From Gnetum montanum (lineage: Eukaryota; Streptophyta; Gnetopsida; Gnetales; Gnetaceae): 60,000 nt of DNA. The notes under the pieces were generated by a model. It made no database searches. It was not told the DNA's origin and saw only the letters and a program-made list of their open reading frames with translations. The stretch spans positions 333,484 through 393,483 of the forward strand of contig MNCI01002989.1 in NCBI GenBank assembly GCA_015680685.1, in the 5' to 3' direction. Made by a program: the position numbers and the translations under genes. Each line of letters opens with the position of its first letter. Position 1 is the first letter of the stretch. This document shows, piece by piece, positions 21,479 through 31,800 of the stretch.

Positions 21479-23149
21479 TGAAACACCACTAATTTTGGCC
21501 TAACACTTTGAGACGAGAACAACTTAGAGCCTTTTTAGCTTTTGGAAGGTAAAAATTTGACTAAGGCATGTAACTCACATTCGACTTGTCAAGCTAGCTT
21601 ACCCTCAGCATGAGCTACTCCAACAACTTCAAGATCAAGTCAAAACGGTCCAACTTGAGGGTACAAGCCATCCTCAAAGGTTACTATTGTCCACTTTAAG
21701 TTTTAGCATTCAGGAGTTCAGATTTCGAGCCAAATTGCACAAATTTTCCTAGGTCACGCTGGCAGCGTGAGTACAGCGTGAGCAACTATAAGAGCCTCAA
21801 AACAAAGTCAAAATGGTCTGACTCCCAAGGTGCAAGTCATCCTCAGGGTTCATTACTAACAACTCCAAGTCCTTGCCTCCAGAATTCTAGATTTCAAGTC
21901 CAAAATTGCAAACTTTTTGTAGCTCACGTTGTGGTCACGCTAAGCTCACGCTAGTAGCATGAGTCCAACGTGAGCTACCAAAAGGGGTTAAAAACAAGGC
22001 ACATCCAAGCTCAGTTTTTGACTTGGAGATCACTCTCAAGGTCAACCATAATTAGGCAATTGCTGTACTCAAGAAACAGGCTTCAAAGATCAAAATTTGG
22101 TGTGGAATGTATTATTTTTAACTCACTCACGCTGAGGTCACGCTGGCAGCATTAGTACTGATCAATCCCGGTCAAAAGCATGCCAAACACATGCTGAAGA
22201 CATGCCAAGACGAAATCAACTCACGCTGGAAGCTTGTGTGAGGTAGAAATGCCTCAAACAGCCACATGATCACTCACATCAGCACTCGGCAGCAATCAAA
22301 TCCATGTCAAGAAGTTCCAAGCGAGCCAGAGTCAAATTCTCTTGTTGTACACTATCATTTTCATTGTAAATTTTCGCCATTTGTGGGCTTGTCAAGCTCT
22401 TACGCTCCAAATTGTATGTGCTTCCATGGGTGTAAGCTAGCTTGCATAAGCTAACACACGCTGTAAGATACAGTGCATCCGGTCAAAAACGTAGCTTGCC
22501 TATGCACATCCAATTCACACACAGCTGTCCATCAAACACGTGTCACATGATCCGTTTTCCTCTCATTTCTCAGCCGTTGATTCCATCCATGAGTTCCGCA
22601 CCCGAGCCTAGCCGAACCTTATAAATACCTTGTGAATTCACATAAACAAGGTTGGCAATTTTAAAGGTTGACGACTTAGGAAGCACTAACTAGCAACTTT
22701 GGACGCTCGGGTGCATGTGACTCCTAGCATCCAAGCACCTTTGAAACACATCACCCCAAGGCTTGGCGCTTGACTTGCCATCCACACGCACAACTACGCT
22801 TTGACCAGTGCACATCCTTTCTAAGCAATACAATACAGTTCATTTTGCCTGCCATTATATTGTTTACTCTGTTTTAAATTTGTTTTTACTTTTCTGTATA
22901 TGTAATCACAGTTTCAAGCTCGGTTTACATTTCGCACATCACTAGTTACGATAACCCCAATGCAAGCCATAGCTTAAGCTCGAGGAAGTCCTTGGTTGAT
23001 TTGCATGCAGACCATCCAAGGCACTCTACCTTCGTTTCCTTTTTCCAGCTTGCCCTCACGTGAAGGCAGGGTCAGCTATGTCTCTTTGGCGATCTTTTGA
23101 CGTTTGTTTTTTCCCTTCCAGCCTGACGCCGATGATTTCGATCAGCACA
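21479..23149 (+). mobile_element. Solo LTR (1671 bp) inserted in Athila-like gag
   Basis: Starts TGAAACACCACT and ends GATCAGCACA, flanked on both sides by ATGAT (21474-21478 and 23150-23154). Removing it and one ATGAT restores the gag frame (VVHDH joined to DSKEYRP). A TATA-like TTATAAATACC is at about 22619, so it is oriented plus. The 5' part carries repeated CTCACGCTGG / CAGCGTGAG words. Its first ten bases equal the start of the Tat-like LTR at 8474, suggesting a related family. Confidence 0.9.
21750..22245. repeat. TCACGCT / AGCGTGA word cluster in solo LTR
   Basis: Repeated short words, some paired as small hairpins such as CACGCTGGCAGCGTG, near 21753, 21925-21975, 22125-22150 and 22220. 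Confidence 0.65.
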
Positions 23150-23452
23150 ATGATCATGCACAACATACTCTGCTTGTAAGTGCTGCATACCAATTCGTGT
23201 GAGACCACGAAGAAGCATGCCCGAGATTGAGCGATCAGGAGGTAACACTATGTTACCTTCTAAATCTCACCAATGTAGTTGTTCATCCTGTTGGAGGAAA
23301 AAGGTAAAGTTTGGTATATACTCATCAGGATGAACATATACCACACGAAACTATTGAGGGATTGGTGGATTATCATGTGTACTACGCCTTCGATTGTTCC
23401 CTGTATTAGACCTAGGTGGTGAAACACTTTCATACGAAGAAGGAGACATGAT
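23150..23452 (-). pseudogene. Gag N-terminus of Athila-like element
   Basis: Begins with ATG at 23452 (SPSSYESVSPPRSN), about 120 bases inside the primer site. Two in-frame TAG/TGA stops interrupt it before the solo LTR. Confidence 0.7.
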
Positions 23453-23573
23453 TGTCTATTCAGTGTGCAATGTATTATATATTATTATATATTTTTTTTC
23501 TTGTAACCAACCCTAAGGGTTTGTTTCAACGATGAGAAAGATTTCCTAAGTTCTAATTAGTGCACAAACAACA

Positions 23574-23594
23574 AAGTCCTCGGCAATGGTGCCA
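23574..23594 (-). promoter_or_regulatory. Primer binding site of Athila-like element
   Basis: Minus strand TGGCACCATTGCCGAGGAC, one base after the LTR end CTCATCA. It resembles the TGGCGCCGTTGCCGGGGA primer site common to Athila elements, with several transitions. Confidence 0.8.
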
Positions 23595-23595
23595 A

Positions 23596-24388
23596 TGATG
23601 AGTGCCGAGGTATCCCTACGCTTAACCATGCGAATACGAGTGTCCACACACAATTCAGTCGAATTCCAAGGACTAAGTGCTTATGCACCTTTGTGGAACA
23701 ATGATGGGTTGATCAATTGTTGTCTTCCCAAGCTTACTTGTATAGCATAATTGTATGGTTAAGTAAACTTGAGGTACATGATTTTTATAGTTTTTATGTT
23801 TTTATGTCCTAGTGCTACAAAGGGAGGAGAGAGATAACTAAGTAACTAATTTTGATTTAACTACTCAACTATGCTTTAACTAGTCCTAACACTAGCATCT
23901 ATTCTCACTTGTCGTACACACCTTAAACTAGTGCAACACTACTGGGATTACCAAATGCTAATCGTTACTAGGTTACCAAGCGTTACATGCATGCTCGAAG
24001 TGATCGTATTGAGTGTGCTTACTTAGGAGAGTTGTAGGGTGAGAGAGAACATTAATTAACTAAGGAAAGCATTAAGTAACATTAATTAACATTAATTAAT
24101 CTATTTTGAATGCTGCAAGGTTTATGACAAAGTTCGTCTTTATTGTCGTACACAAGGTTTGCTCACGTACACAATGCTCGAATAAAGATCCGTTCACTTT
24201 ATGACTCATACTGCGGGCACTCGGAAATAATTCTATCTCTGGAAAGGGAAAAAGGCAAGAGTTTGGGTAAGGGACTAAAACTAACTTTGCAAACCAAGTG
24301 TGCTTGCCTTTTATTTATAGGCAACGAGGCAGGCCCCAATATCGCGTACGCGATATCGCTTGGAAGGCTCTGATATCATGGCTCATCA
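23596..24388 (-). repeat. 5' LTR of Athila-like element (793 bp)
   Basis: TGATGAG...GCTCATCA ends; collinear with 12876-13681 with scattered substitutions and small indels, the largest difference being a shortened U3 start near 24370. Confidence 0.9.
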
Positions 24389-24694
24389 GTTAGGATAGTT
24401 AATTAATCAATTAGTTAATTTAAATATTCAAACCTTCTTTTATTTAATCATTTTATAGACAACAAAAACAATAAAAATTATTATAAAAATAAATATCTTA
24501 CACTTCAGTCACACTTAATCATACAAATGAGTTAACACAAGTGATGACTGGGAAGACAACGACTAGTAAGCACATCTTTCACTATCTAAGAATATAGGCC
24601 ACTTAGGTAAACATAGTTCACAGAATTCAACCGGATCATGCATAAATGCTAGTGATTTGTATGGTTAAGCATAGGGAACACCCACTACTCATCA
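24389..24694 (+). mobile_element. LTR-like copy B, right part
   Basis: Begins GTTAGGATAGTTAATTAATC, matching LTR copy A from about 12060, and ends CCCACTACTCATCA like copy A (12371). It completes the copy interrupted at 12875. Confidence 0.65.
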
Positions 24695-25220
24695 TTATTT
24701 TACGCTTTTTCTTTTAAATTTATAACTCATTGCTATCCAATGGAATTAGACTAGGATTACAAAGCCAAAACTCAGTTACTAAACTAACGCCTCATTAATA
24801 AAACCTATTTTTCAATTCTACGTTGGCTTAATGTTCATTAGGCATTAAAATTTAGGCCAAGGCCAACCCATGTTTGACTTTCATTATGCCAATCGGTTTC
24901 CAAACGATTTATCCCACCTTGTGACATCTAACACAATTCGTAGATTTTTTGACCGATTTTTAAAACCTTCATATGTTTCCAGACTTTTTACGCAGGTGGC
25001 CCTGCTGGGTATACGCGCGAACGAAAATAAAATCATCATATATTACTGTAACAATATTGAACATGTTTTTAGTCTTAACGCCTGCACGAGCGCTCCAAAA
25101 CCGATTAACCGTTTTTGGAAAACTTGGCTTGAAAGTTGAAACTATATATTGAGCTTGGAAATACGCCTTTGGTTCGAGGAGAGAGCAGGAATCTTTGTCT
25201 CAATTTAAAGCTCATCGATA
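24695..25220. other. Region upstream of THO2, no gene
   Basis: AT-rich sequence between the transposon nest and the THO2 promoter. An open frame at 24870-25139 has no recognisable features. A TATA-like CTATATATTG is at 25142. Confidence 0.5.
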
Positions 25221-25232
25221 TTAATATATAGC
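25221..25232 (+). promoter_or_regulatory. Putative TATA-like element of THO2
   Basis: TTAATATATAGC about 490 bases before the start codon; a start of transcription near 25255-25265 would fit. Placement is by sequence only; 25142 is an alternative. Confidence 0.35.
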
Positions 25233-25656
25233 GTCCCTGCTTTGCTTTGTTCATGTCAACAATTTTTCCTTAGGGTTTCAAAATAAGTACACACAACCCT
25301 GCTTCATCCTCCAATTCCATTCGTTTTTTTGGTTTTGGAATCGATAATATTTCCTTCTCTCCATCGCCTAGGGTAGCCAACGACGAATCTTTCCCTATTG
25401 CTGACAGCAAATTACACACAGCGATTGAAGAAGAACAAGCAGAAGAAGATGCAGGTATTCTACTACTTAACAGGAATTACTACTACCGCTCCTACTACTA
25501 CTGTTAGTGCTTATAGAATTATCATCATCCTCTTCATCGTCACCGCGGCGGCGGAATATGAAAATGCAAATGTGTTTGATGCGAATTCTTCGTCATCGGC
25601 AGATGTAGTTTCGGATGCCGAGTCGTCTGCGAGAGTGAGAGTTCTTTTTCCTTTGG

Positions 25657-25698
25657 CATCGCCATCGCCATCGCCATCGCCATCGCCATCGCCATCGC
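25657..25698 (+). repeat. (CATCGC)7 microsatellite
   Basis: Seven perfect hexamers 20 bases upstream of the THO2 ATG, in the presumed 5' UTR. Confidence 0.95.
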
Positions 25699-25717
25699 CT
25701 GCGAAGTTGGATACAAA

Positions 25718-25867
25718 ATGGCGTTATCTTTTGTGCCTGTGGAGTGCAAGTATGTCACAGAGGAATGCATTCGCGAATGGAGGACTGCCGGCGGCAATTT
25801 CAAGTCGCAGCATCTCCAGCAGCCCTTACCTGTCGGGAGATTCATTTACGAACTTTTTTGGACCATG
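25718..25867 (+). CDS. THO2: THO2 exon 1 (residues 1-50)
   Basis: Conserved VECKYVTEECIREW and FIYELFWTM. Donor ATG/GTGAAT, phase 0. Confidence 0.95.
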
Positions 25868-28800
25868 GTGAATATTTTTGATTTTATGCCATTTTCTGGG
25901 AAAGAGTGTGTTAATTGCTTTGATTTTGATATCAACCTGTTAGGCGACTTCATGTTTTTAACAATTTTCTGGAACTTGTGCTGTTCGAGTCTTAAATTAT
26001 TTACATGCTATATTTGGTTATTGCTTAGATATTAGGGTGAGGGTATCGTGCATTTTCCTTTTTTATTTTTCGAGAATCATTACAATTGCGCATGGATTTT
26101 TTAGGGCTTTGTTTTGTAGGGCGAAGGAAGTCACCCGTTTCGCGGCTGCATATATTTGAAAACATGTTTTTTTTTCTTGCAATCTCCATCTCTTGCTTTT
26201 CACGGTTATGGTTTTTTGTCGTACTAGTTTTTAAAAGTGCTTTGATGTATTCCTGTTACTATCTTTTCCCTTATAATTCGTCCATTTTATAGCAACCGAT
26301 GATAAGGTTTTGGTAACCTAAATTATTAGAATTTTTAAATTTAGATTTTCAATGCAAGTGGAATATTTTGTAAGTGTTAACATTACGTTAATTTCAATTA
26401 ATTATATGATTGTTAAGTCATTAACGATGATATTTTACAGGTTCGTGGAGAGTTACCTCTCTCAAAATGCAGAATTGCCCTGGAATCTGTTGAGTATTTG
26501 GAGAAACAGGCCAGGGATAATATGCCTTCCATTCTTGCTGACACAATTGCTCACATGGGTCAAGAAGTAAGTTGTATATATTGGATTAGCTATGTAAATT
26601 TTGTCATGAAGTATGTTACCTGTGGCCTATATAAATATGCAAAGGATGATAAATTTGCTCCTAAGGTTTTTTTTATTCACACCTTAGATGTGTTTCGAAT
26701 TTGAAAACTTTACCTACAGTCAAAGCTTTCATTGATTGCCTCAGTTATACATGATTGATTAAATGAATGAGGCATTCAGGATATTCCTTAGATACAGAGG
26801 ACTAGTTGAATTGATGAACCAATAACCCATTGACATCTCAGTTGTGACTTTCCATTTGCAAAAGTATTAATGGTCAATAGGACCTGGGAACTTGACATTC
26901 CTGACAGCTGCTAATGAAGCTTTCCGTACATTATAGCTACTTGATTGTTTCTTTATACACTTAGCTATATTTGTTAAGATGTATCAATATCGTCACAATG
27001 AAAACTTCACTCTTGACCTGTCTGCTTGATACCTATTAACTCCATTATTACCTTATTATACGAAAACTTTGTTAAGTGATGTGGCGTTGTAGATGGCTAA
27101 AACTTTATGGAATGAATGTGACTTAGAGTTACCATAAGAAAGCTTTAATGCTGGGTATTAGATTTTCCACTGTCTAAGTAGTGCTTTAGCGTTGATTTCA
27201 TTTTGCAATTACTGCATTGTATTTGCCAGGGTGTGTCAAAACAGACTTTTAAAAATTTTTACAGGATGTAGACTGCAGTCATATTGAACATTTGACTTCG
27301 ACATTGAGCTGTTGAATAGTTTGAACAGTTGAAGTGCAGAACTGTAAACATAGATTTGACTGCAGAAGTGCTGTGTTTAAAAACTTATAATTGAAGCTAG
27401 CTATATGTTTTGAAGGAAGACAGATCAAACTGAACAATTGCTGGTCAGATTTTGTATATTTGAAATGCATGAAACTAAGAATTGGAGGTATAGGATGGGC
27501 CGTTGAATGTTTCCACTTTGGGTTTTGTAATTGATAGTCTTTTAAGGGTTTTTATAATTAAAAAATTTTGGGTGTTATTAAGCATGATTTTTTATCTTTT
27601 TGTTCCCGGGAATCTGTTTTGGGGTTTGAATTAACTCAATGATTGACATGCAGTTAGTGGTTCTTAGTGTGATTAATCAGAGATTTTGCAATCATTTATT
27701 TCAATTTGCTTAGTTTGTTTAAAATATTACGGGTTTTGTTTCCCTGTTTCAATTTTTTGTACTAGCTTTCATTTTGGTTGTTTCATCATTAATCTTTGAA
27801 CGTAGTAGACATGTTTTTGGATTTTCTAACTTAACTCTGACAGATAAGATATGTTCTACAGATTGCACTTCCTGGAGAATTTAGAGGACGACTTCTGGAA
27901 CTGGTAGGCTTCACCTTATTGAAGAATTTGATGGATTATTTTACTTCCCAATTTCTACTACCTAATAAATTAATTTTGTTAAAAGAAATTCTTGGCACAT
28001 TTGTCCGTTGTTGTTTCTTATTGTCTATGTGTACTCAATGCAATTCATGTTTCCTTTGGGAAATTCGTTTAGGAATGCATGTATGTCATTCGTAACTGAA
28101 TTTATTGATTCATTCATTTTGTTTTCAGTTGCTTTTGTAAATTAATGAAAAAGTGGCAGCCTTTTCATTGAAGGGATATTTCTCTTGCATTTGTAAGTTC
28201 ACTGACATTGAAAACTGTTTGTTAGTGGAAAGACACTGTTTTGAAAGTGCAAATTCGTTAGCAGTGAAGCTTGTGCCACTATTCAAATGGTTTACTCATC
28301 AGCTAGAGGATTTCTTCTTAGCAGATCTATGAAATTGGAACTCTCTGCAGATTTTGGAATGATAGAATTTCAAGTGTTATGCATGTAAAAGTTATATACA
28401 GTTGGCTATGTAAACATGCAAACAGCATCCTTAGGAGAGTGAAAAAATGGTTGAAGTTTGTATATAGCATGCGGTCTATGATAAGAAGTCATAAAAATGA
28501 AGCAATAAGATAATCAGGCAAATGATGATAAAGCCAATGGATATTACCTTGGAGCTAGAAGTTTGCTTGTGTACATTTTAACCAGATCTTTCATGTTTGC
28601 TGCAAAATATATCTATTAGTTTTACAAGATCATTATTTTAAAAGTAATTGAAATAACCAAAAGATATTGAAAGTAATGGATAAAGGTTTTTTGATTCAAG
28701 GATGGAACAGTTGTGGATGTGTTTAGTTCATGGAAGAGGAGAATAGTTGGCATGTGTGGAATGTGTGCATGAAAATCAGTATCCATTATACATTATGTAT

Positions 28801-31800
28801 TACAAACTCCTAGTAATTATGGTACTTATTTTGAAAGTAATTCAGAAAAGTGTAAGGTATCTTAATTAATGGATAACAGTTTTTGATTCAAGGATGGCAC
28901 AGTTGTGGATATGTTTGGTTTGGAGAAGAGAATTATAGCTGATGGGTATGGAATATATGCACAAACACCAGTAACAATTATGTATTAAAACTCCTAGTAG
29001 TTATGCTATTGGCCCTTTCAAGTGACAATATCAACTTCCATGCTATGTTTACAAGTTTGTATCATCTGGACTGGGTGGCTTGCAACATTTTAAAGCTTCA
29101 CATCATTATCAGATCTGTTGGTGTTTCTACATCTGCTTTCTCTATGAATTTTATTGGTCTTTGTGAGAAGCCTTTGGCAAGTTGGACACAGTTCATTTTC
29201 AGAAGTATTGCAGCAATTTACAGACACTAGGCTGCTGAGCACTTGGAGTCATTTTTTTATGGAAAAAGCAACACCTGTTGGAATACCTAGTCCGTTATTC
29301 TGCTATATGTAAGCACTTGGAAAGGTTGTCTTCTTTCAAGACTTTTATTACAACCTTTTTTGAAAATATTCTATGTTGTATTGGGTGCATGGGTTCTAGA
29401 TCCAAGTAGTTCACGTTCTTTTGTCTTTTCGATATTATCTCCCTTGTGTTTATACTTAAAAACATATTAAGTGGTGATCTCAAATATTTTTGTAAATTAC
29501 AAATACAATAGCTGCTTAATTTTCATATATAACATCATTGGTTTTTGATATATAGGGAGGTAAATGTGTTGAGAAATTTTTTGTAAGTTGTAAATCCTTA
29601 TGCTTCTTTTCCTGCTTTTCTTTTCCTCATTTTCCAGGTTTTCTAAATTATCTTAGGAGAGGATGACCTTGCACCTTGTAGCTTGATTGATATTGTTGTA
29701 ATAGAAGCGCATTAATGTTATATTTTCCCCAGAAAATTTCTAATTCAGTTAAAAATGTTACAATGGGATAATTGGTTGTGTGGCTATGCATGCTTATCAC
29801 AAAATGATCCCATGTTGAAGATCAAGTACAATTAACGGCGTTTCTTTTGTACTGAGTGAATGATATGGGAAAATGTTGTATTTTGCTGTATATGTTTGTT
29901 GTCTAAACTATTCCCAGTTTCAGAGTACTATTATATGGGCCATGCTTCTTAAGGATTTGGAACCTGGGAAGTTTGTTTATACTTCATTGCCATTACCTTT
30001 TTTTTTCTCAAGTACATGACTTTGTTAAAGAAGCTAGGGTAAGAAGTTGTCAATCCTCCCATGGTACCAGCGACAATGTCTGACAGTTGATAATGATTAG
30101 ACTTCAGATGGGTGTGTTCCTGTATAATATTATGTAGTATGAAATATATAGTATTTTTTGGGGTTGTTTATCACTTAATGTATGTGTTCAGTGGCATGTT
30201 GATTTCTAGGTGGTATCATGGACTTGTAACTTCTACAATGAGACTTGACCATGTTTATGAGTTAGTATTCTATTACTTTATATTCAATGTGGTGTCTTTT
30301 ATCTTGATTTAATATGCTTTTGCGCATTATAGTTATCAAAAACGTAGTGACTGAGCATCTTGGACCTGCCTTGACAACTTGATGTCTAACTCTTTGCTGA
30401 TTTTCTTCTTTTGTTTTATCACTTTAATGTTTGGTAAGGTGCTTCTGCAGTCCTATTCCTTTTGGCCCATGTGATATGACTCTTTCATTCAGGATTCGGC
30501 AGCACCAGCTGGGGCTTCTGTGTGTGCCATAGGTTCAGTCTGGGAGGGGAGTTCAGAAAATAAAGTTGTTTCGGAGTTGTGGAAGTTTTAGGGTGACTGC
30601 TTCCTCCTTTGGACATCTTGAACAGCAGCTCCCACTCTACAACAAAGAAAAGAGTATCTTACACGTGGTTCCTGCAGTAAATAAACATTCATCAATTACA
30701 ATGTGTTTTGGTTGTGCAAAGATAATAAAATATCTTTCATGAAACAAAGATGGTATTGTTTCACTAGTTGATCTGAATATGGGGCACATTATTCTGTGTT
30801 ATGCTCGTATGCTAACAAGTTTGTGTAGAAAGGAAGCTGTTGATATGGACTTGCACTAGTTTGTTTGGGTAGGCCTGTTTCTTAGAGGTTGTGTGATCAT
30901 GTTTGCAAAGAATCATAACACTCATTGCAATTATGCTTAGCGATATCATAAAATAGTAGCTAAACATGAGTTTTGGGAGCCAGGAGCTGTGCAGGTGACC
31001 TGGTTAGCATTTTAATTGTATATTTGGAGTCTAAAATGACTTTTTAGATAAAGCACAATTATGCTTTTATATGTTTTTTAAAATTACATTGACTTTTTGT
31101 TTGTTTGGTTGAGTAATATTTAACAATGGTTAATTCAATGTTTCCAAAATTTTCCTTTCAAAACATGTATGGTTTTAGGACATTAAGTCAAATAAATTGT
31201 TAATCAAGCTCTGTTCTCTCAATAGGCAAAGTGGTTAGTTGATTCTGCACTTGTTCCTGTGCGACTTCTTCAAGAAAGATGCGAGGTATTGTAGTTTTTA
31301 TGGTTGGTTTTACTTTTTACTTGTATGAATGTGTTAGTGAAATTGAAGTAATGTCATCTCTAAGTACTTTCAATTTTGCAGGCTGAATTTTTATGGGAAG
31401 CAGAAATGATTAAGATAAAGTCTGCTGAATTAAAAGCAAAGGAGGTAAGCTTGCTAGGGATATACCTTAGTACTGCAAGCGTTGTCTTTTAAATTTTGTT
31501 CTTTTAGTTGAATTTCTAATACTTGTACACGTAATCTACAAGTTCATGGATAGAGTAATGTATAGCATTAGTGTAATTTCTTAATATAAAAAAGAATGCT
31601 ATTCAGATGGTATGTAAATGTGCAGAATTTTGTTTAGAGATACTTGGGCTGATAGCCAAATGGTGAAATTTCACACTCATGAGAAAATTTAAATGGTTAA
31701 GACATTGGATTTACAGAGTATTTGGTGATTTTTCTAGCAGCACAATTAACAAGACAAAAAATTTAACTGAGAACTCATAAACAAAAAGAAGACAGCAGAC

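Larger units (their letters stand above)
12876..24388 (-). mobile_element. Athila-like Ty3/gypsy LTR retrotransposon (11.5 kb), nested and degraded
   Basis: Bounded by two similar LTRs with TGATGAG...CTCATCA ends. In minus-strand order: 5' LTR (24388-23596), primer site, gag, protease, RT, RNase H, integrase, a 2-kb non-coding 3' region, and 3' LTR (13681-12876). RT, integrase and primer-site words match the Athila lineage. Every domain has stops, so it is inactive. It splits LTR-like copy B; compared with copy A, about 22 bp of copy B are missing at the junction and the flanks (GTCCA / GTTAG) show no 5-bp target duplication. A solo LTR has later inserted in its gag. Confidence 0.9.
25449..25871 (+). 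other. Upstream ORF overlapping the THO2 start codon
   Basis: An ATG at 25449 opens 140 codons in a different frame, running past the THO2 ATG at 25718 and ending at the exon 1 donor. It contains a Ser-Pro repeat from the CATCGC microsatellite. If in the mRNA it should reduce THO2 translation; a 5'-UTR intron (GCAG/GTATTC at 25451-25460 is donor-like) or a downstream transcription start could remove it. Confidence 0.35.

Noticed and set aside
24870-25139. 89-codon open frame upstream of THO2
   Set aside because: No motif, no codon pattern, non-ATG-rich context in AT-rich DNA; most likely chance.
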